34,336 nucleotides of DNA, taken from positions 1 to 34,336 of the forward strand of contig JAKSML010000019.1 of assembly GCA_024400665.1 (NCBI GenBank), read 5' to 3'. Positions 32,601 to 34,336 of this stretch are shown piece after piece. Source of the DNA: Bacteroidales bacterium (lineage in GTDB: Bacteria; Bacteroidota; Bacteroidia; Bacteroidales; P3). How positions within the stretch are numbered: position 1 is the first letter of the stretch; each line of letters begins with the position of its first letter. The notes beneath the pieces were generated by a model. It saw nothing but the letters and a program-made list of their open reading frames with translations. It had not been told where the DNA came from and searched no databases. Made by a program: the position numbers and the translations under genes.

Positions 32601-34336
32601 CAACTACGACGGCGTGAGCGTCCTCTTGGTCGATCCCACCCTCCCTGTTGAGGCTTCCAGCACCGCTATCACCACCCCGTGGGGCCATATCAACGATGTC
32701 TCCCGCGGCACCGTCCGTCGCGACACCACCTGGACTGAATACACCTTCTATCTCGACAACGCCGTCGGCGTGCGCCGTCTGGTCTTCTACTGGTTCAACC
32801 AGGCAACCTCCTCCACGCATCCCTACATGGGCGGCCCTGCCGTGATTGACAGCGTCTCCGTCTATCAGCAGGCTTGCGACCGTCCTTACGACCTTGAGGC
32901 TGTCAACATCACCCAGACAACGGCCACCCTCACCTGGGCTGGCATCGATGGCGACACCTACGAGGTGCGCTATCGCCCCGTTGACGGTCCCTCGAACATC
33001 TATACTATCGACACTACCAATGCGCTCTACTATAATGTCGCCGGCCTCACTGGCAACACCGACTACTACTTCTGGGTTCGTAAGCTCTGCTCCGCGACCA
33101 GCCTGAGCGCCTTCTCCGCAAGCTCCAGATTTACCACCGAGTGCGGTGCCTATTTCGCAAGCGATACCCTCTATGAGGACTTCCACACCACCGAAGGCGC
33201 TGCCTACAATGTTGCAGGCACGCTGCCCAACTGCTGGGAGGGCTATTCGAACGGCACCAATGACCTGTACTTGCCTCATGTGGTCAACAGCGGCACCTAT
33301 TGGTACACCGCCAGCGACAACAACTCCATCATCATGACCTCTGGTTCTGCCGCCTACGGCGACACCAAGATTGTCCGTCTGCCTCGCTTCCTTGAGCCGG
33401 TGAGAAGCCTCACCCTCTCATACTGGATGTGCACCGAGAGCAGCACCAACGGCACCCTCAGCGTGGGCTACCTCACGGGCGACGATATGGCTAACGACTT
33501 CGTGGCCGTCAAGTCCATCCCCGCCTCAACGTCAACAATCCACAGCAGCACCGGCCTGCAGCCCAGCAACGGCATCTACGACACCGTCACCTTCGACAGC
33601 GTCCCTGCCAACGCGAAGTACATCGCCTTCAAGTGGGTCTATACCACCTCCTTCTACTCCTGCTGTCTTGACAACATCAAGGTGACCTCCGACGAGGCCT
33701 GCCCCACTCCTGAAATCGTTGTTGAAAACCACGACTATGAGTCTGCCACCGTCACTTGGAGCGGTGTCGATACCCTCTATGAGGTGGCATTCAAGGAGAG
33801 CATAGCTCCCGTCTGGCCTGCCGCTATAGCCGTCACAGGCAACACCTATACCTTCACCGGCCTGCAGCCCGCCACCAGCTATGACTTCCGCGTGCGTCAG
33901 AACTGCACCGCCTACGGCCATGACTTCTCAGAATGGGCTGAGATGCAGATTATGACCGACAGCATGCTCTGCCATGCTCCCGATAGCCTGAGCCTCCTCG
34001 CCGTCACCCACAATGATGTGACCCTCGACTGGACGCCTTCCGGCCAGGAGACGGCATGGGATGTGCATGTTTGGTTCGCCGGCGGCTTCGACACCATTTA
34101 TACCGTCAGCAGCCATCCTGTCACCCTTGGCGGCCTCGTGCCCAGCGTCACCTACAACGCTGCTGTCCGCACCCTCTGCGGCAACAGCCAGAACATCGAA
34201 GGCGAATGGGGTGACACCATCACCTTCACCACACTCTCCTGTCCCAGCGTCACCGGCCTCACTGCTGACAGCGTCACCGCTTCCAGCGTGACCCTCAGCT
34301 GGGATAACAACGCCATGGCACAGAGCTGGACAATCG
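26635..34336 (+). CDS. Second giant multidomain adhesin (choice-of-anchor J / FN3), 3' end outside window
   Basis: At least 2567 residues, open to the window edge. Signal peptide MHKFLRLLALAAMMVLPFAATAQ. About eight choice-of-anchor J/cleaved-adhesin modules alternate with FN3 modules. Approximate J positions: 25-191, 278-446, 537-707, 799-976, 1354-1532, 1627-1807, 1899-2080 and 2171-2355. A jelly-roll-like module (1071-1260) matches two in the first giant. FN3 modules start with Cys (CTRPTEA, CPSPINV, CVRPDDL) and the last three are at 2356-2445, 2446-2535 and 2536 on. J modules begin LPYF-DFE, contain CW, and end YLDDV. A T9SS signal is expected at the missing C-terminus but is not seen. 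Likely a surface adhesin or glycan-binding protein. Confidence 0.85.
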   Translation, partial: MHKFLRLLALAAMMVLPFAATAQGISLPYFHDFDGDATGTSAPMPAGWARINDATGTYTYYPYVMSSAANAHSGSNVLYFYLTTTTTYASNEYAIMPVVAEGYAMSDLELMFWAKRSTNATDLYVGVMSDPTAASTFVPVDTIALTTDQTEYTVSLASYAGTGRYVAFKMSRGTAATYCYMDDVTLRERRGCATPDSVAVGSLAPTSAVVSWAAGTANAWTLYRTVAGVTDSEACFSPSYTYTDLLPNTTYEVSVAAECADGQSYASYPVAFHTPCVALPADSLPYTYGFEDATATGTNGQISACWSRHVMNSATNYPYPSTTQVHSGSYALYFYNNAATAASRIVSWATMPLTEVPVNSLQLSFWALKTSANYGNLTIGVMDNPDDLSTFDTITSIQVADNSTWEYFEIPLSSYTGTGHHLALLSAAAVLSYTYLDDVTIDLLPTCTRPTEAAASNVTQTSADLSWTETGTATEWLVQYTTTDFETGTVVTENAIATPYTLTGLSPSTSYQVRIAALCDNGDTSTFTNLSLQTECGQVELPYFYSFENDATGSSAPFVYCWTRHNDATGTVNYYPYVSSNSANAHSGMRYLYFYTSTTTTYANNMYAVLPGVNTGGRPMSSLEMLFWTKLGSATSTEKIIVGVMSSPDSVETFVPIDSVTVTGNVMTQYTISFANYTGTNNYIALLVRRGTTSSNIYVDDIEVRRAANCHTAEGMHLVSVTDNEATISWNSNGQDGFNVYYGEAGFDADTAMVDYVSDTTYTFYGLAASTAYEYYIVATCGGDEAHATSRFGFTTECTPIDSLPYFEGFDSYATGTSATIDPCWHKYTNYSTAYPYPIAAGAVHGANGLTFRADRSSSLGTAPTYCYAALPRFTAPLAQLCLRFNAKRYSSIGETYHSEIQVGVMSDPEDYSTFVPVTFIDLTPEAASSVHAEEVFFDGYHGTGEYIAIVDPSPSGLGHYNYFYIDDVEVDFVPNCHRSTNLAATNVTANSADLAWHNGSATLTGFTVAYSQQADFDPDTCGQTFVVTDTTATLTGLDNYSTYYWAVAADCGDEQSEWSRVASFMTLYDCGEGFTNIIDTIGQGTSSTSTYTMYCSTTYPSGYSTNIFGVEELAAMGLQSNNRINRIKLHCGATGATISDVDVYMTETDLNAFGNPAAGDTVAVGSMTHVFHGNVVATPNQWVEIVFDSAFQYSGSRNLMVTLRRGITTASATFYYTSASPDYRTCYGYRTATGTTYSATRSYSRTNMVFNICAEEPACERPADVALTSLMPNAADIAWTGSAARYEVAYGEAGFNPDTVSSLAGTHAFTTTTAYSIAGLNANTGYDVYVRSYCSTGDTSDWSIAFSFTTPCAAQSIPYTEDFEAYASGSTSTIDPCWVKGTNNTTQYPYPYLTNAISGVRSLYFYAYHPSSATSTQYYCYAALPLMEVPVDSLMLTFSMRRYNTTTDYYTTRMVVGVMTDPSDISTFDPVDTIDMKNEAGLAVRRYEVAFNNYHGNGQYIAFYDEVPPLYGSSTYSYSYAYVDDVNVDYIPTCPSPINVASSNVGAHEATITWTDRNANPLAWELEYGPTGFTPGYGTRLYPAADSIVLTGLNNATFYDVYVRNICAAGDTSGWSMIHTFNTVCGMISTLPYTNGFENEQSGGASITTYPQFVTCWTRFNNSGTVSYQGYPYVSTTTTYVHSGTKGMYFYAAAATTTTDYPNIQMAVMPQVDTTVFSMNNLKVSFFAKRNASYATTFLVGVMSDPTNAATFVAIDSVPLTDSYDFYEVPFNGYTGNGSYVAFRLDRGAAIQYAYLDDVELDIIPTCVRPDDLVADSATSNSILLSWTETGTASQWAVEYGPEGFMPGTGTSVVANSNPFRLTGLTPATHYQAYVRAICQEGDTSYYNRVPVVFTTSQIPAAVPYFYDFENATEWSNWQTNTNTNVNWYRGIVEGSNRLYVSADNGATVGTNLTQIVNAVAYRDIDFGNTPNTFAVTFKAKCGGSTDGNYDGVSVLLVDPTLPVEASSTAITTPWGHINDVSRGTVRRDTTWTEYTFYLDNAVGVRRLVFYWFNQATSSTHPYMGGPAVIDSVSVYQQACDRPYDLEAVNITQTTATLTWAGIDGDTYEVRYRPVDGPSNIYTIDTTNALYYNVAGLTGNTDYYFWVRKLCSATSLSAFSASSRFTTECGAYFASDTLYEDFHTTEGAAYNVAGTLPNCWEGYSNGTNDLYLPHVVNSGTYWYTASDNNSIIMTSGSAAYGDTKIVRLPRFLEPVRSLTLSYWMCTESSTNGTLSVGYLTGDDMANDFVAVKSIPASTSTIHSSTGLQPSNGIYDTVTFDSVPANAKYIAFKWVYTTSFYSCCLDNIKVTSDEACPTPEIVVENHDYESATVTWSGVDTLYEVAFKESIAPVWPAAIAVTGNTYTFTGLQPATSYDFRVRQNCTAYGHDFSEWAEMQIMTDSMLCHAPDSLSLLAVTHNDVTLDWTPSGQETAWDVHVWFAGGFDTIYTVSSHPVTLGGLVPSVTYNAAVRTLCGNSQNIEGEWGDTITFTTLSCPSVTGLTADSVTASSVTLSWDNNAMAQSWTI

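Overview
The window looks like a chromosomal stretch of a Bacteroidales bacterium (phylum Bacteroidota). Four things support this: promoters of the TAnnTTTG (-7) type; three intact or broken genes ending in type IX secretion (T9SS) C-terminal sorting domains; the block DUF4271 / hemD-like / rnpA / yidD; and giant secreted proteins built from fibronectin III and choice-of-anchor/cleaved-adhesin modules. The genus cannot be named from sequence alone. A gut or rumen habitat is only an inference from this style of adhesin.

Layout. 1-75: the 3' end of a 5S rRNA gene and its terminator, so an rRNA operon ends here. 217-2194: an ECF sigma factor, a small membrane protein (probable anti-sigma), a DUF4252-like exported protein and a lipoprotein. 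A shared two-block promoter motif lies before the sigma gene and before the lipoprotein gene, and a decayed copy of the 5S tail plus terminator follows the unit. 2295-3240: a gene-free stretch with hairpins and repeats. 3276-6048: PqqD-like protein, HPr-kinase-like ATPase, an S24/S26 peptidase-VanZ fusion and a dolichol-phosphate-mannose-synthase-like glycosyltransferase. 6063-8213: a secreted dipeptidyl peptidase IV. 8221-8487: a perfect 14-bp inverted repeat followed by the tail of a vanished restriction-modification enzyme. 8835-10184: a T9SS-secreted FN3 protein gene broken by two frameshifts.

10391-15970 (minus strand): a tight run of C25 gingipain-like peptidase, DUF4271 protein, HemD-like protein with a basic tail, rnpA and yidD. 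16064-22534: a 2156-residue T9SS adhesin, divergent from the peptidase. 22976-23896 (minus): a conserved-looking protein of unknown function. 24222-25885: two AT-rich genes of unknown function, one with an HELCH motif, next to structured repeats; this looks like an acquired patch. 25886-26550: a dense repeat zone. 26635 to the end: a second giant adhesin (at least 2567 residues), cut by the window edge.

How the parts may work together. The peptidase, the two adhesins, the broken FN3 gene and DPP IV point to cell-surface and periplasmic protein or peptide handling fed by T9SS. The ECF unit looks like a small self-regulated envelope-response module. The PqqD/HPrK/peptidase-VanZ cluster is the best candidate for a little-described modification system. 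Intergenic DNA carries several dispersed repeat families, some present at both ends of the window.
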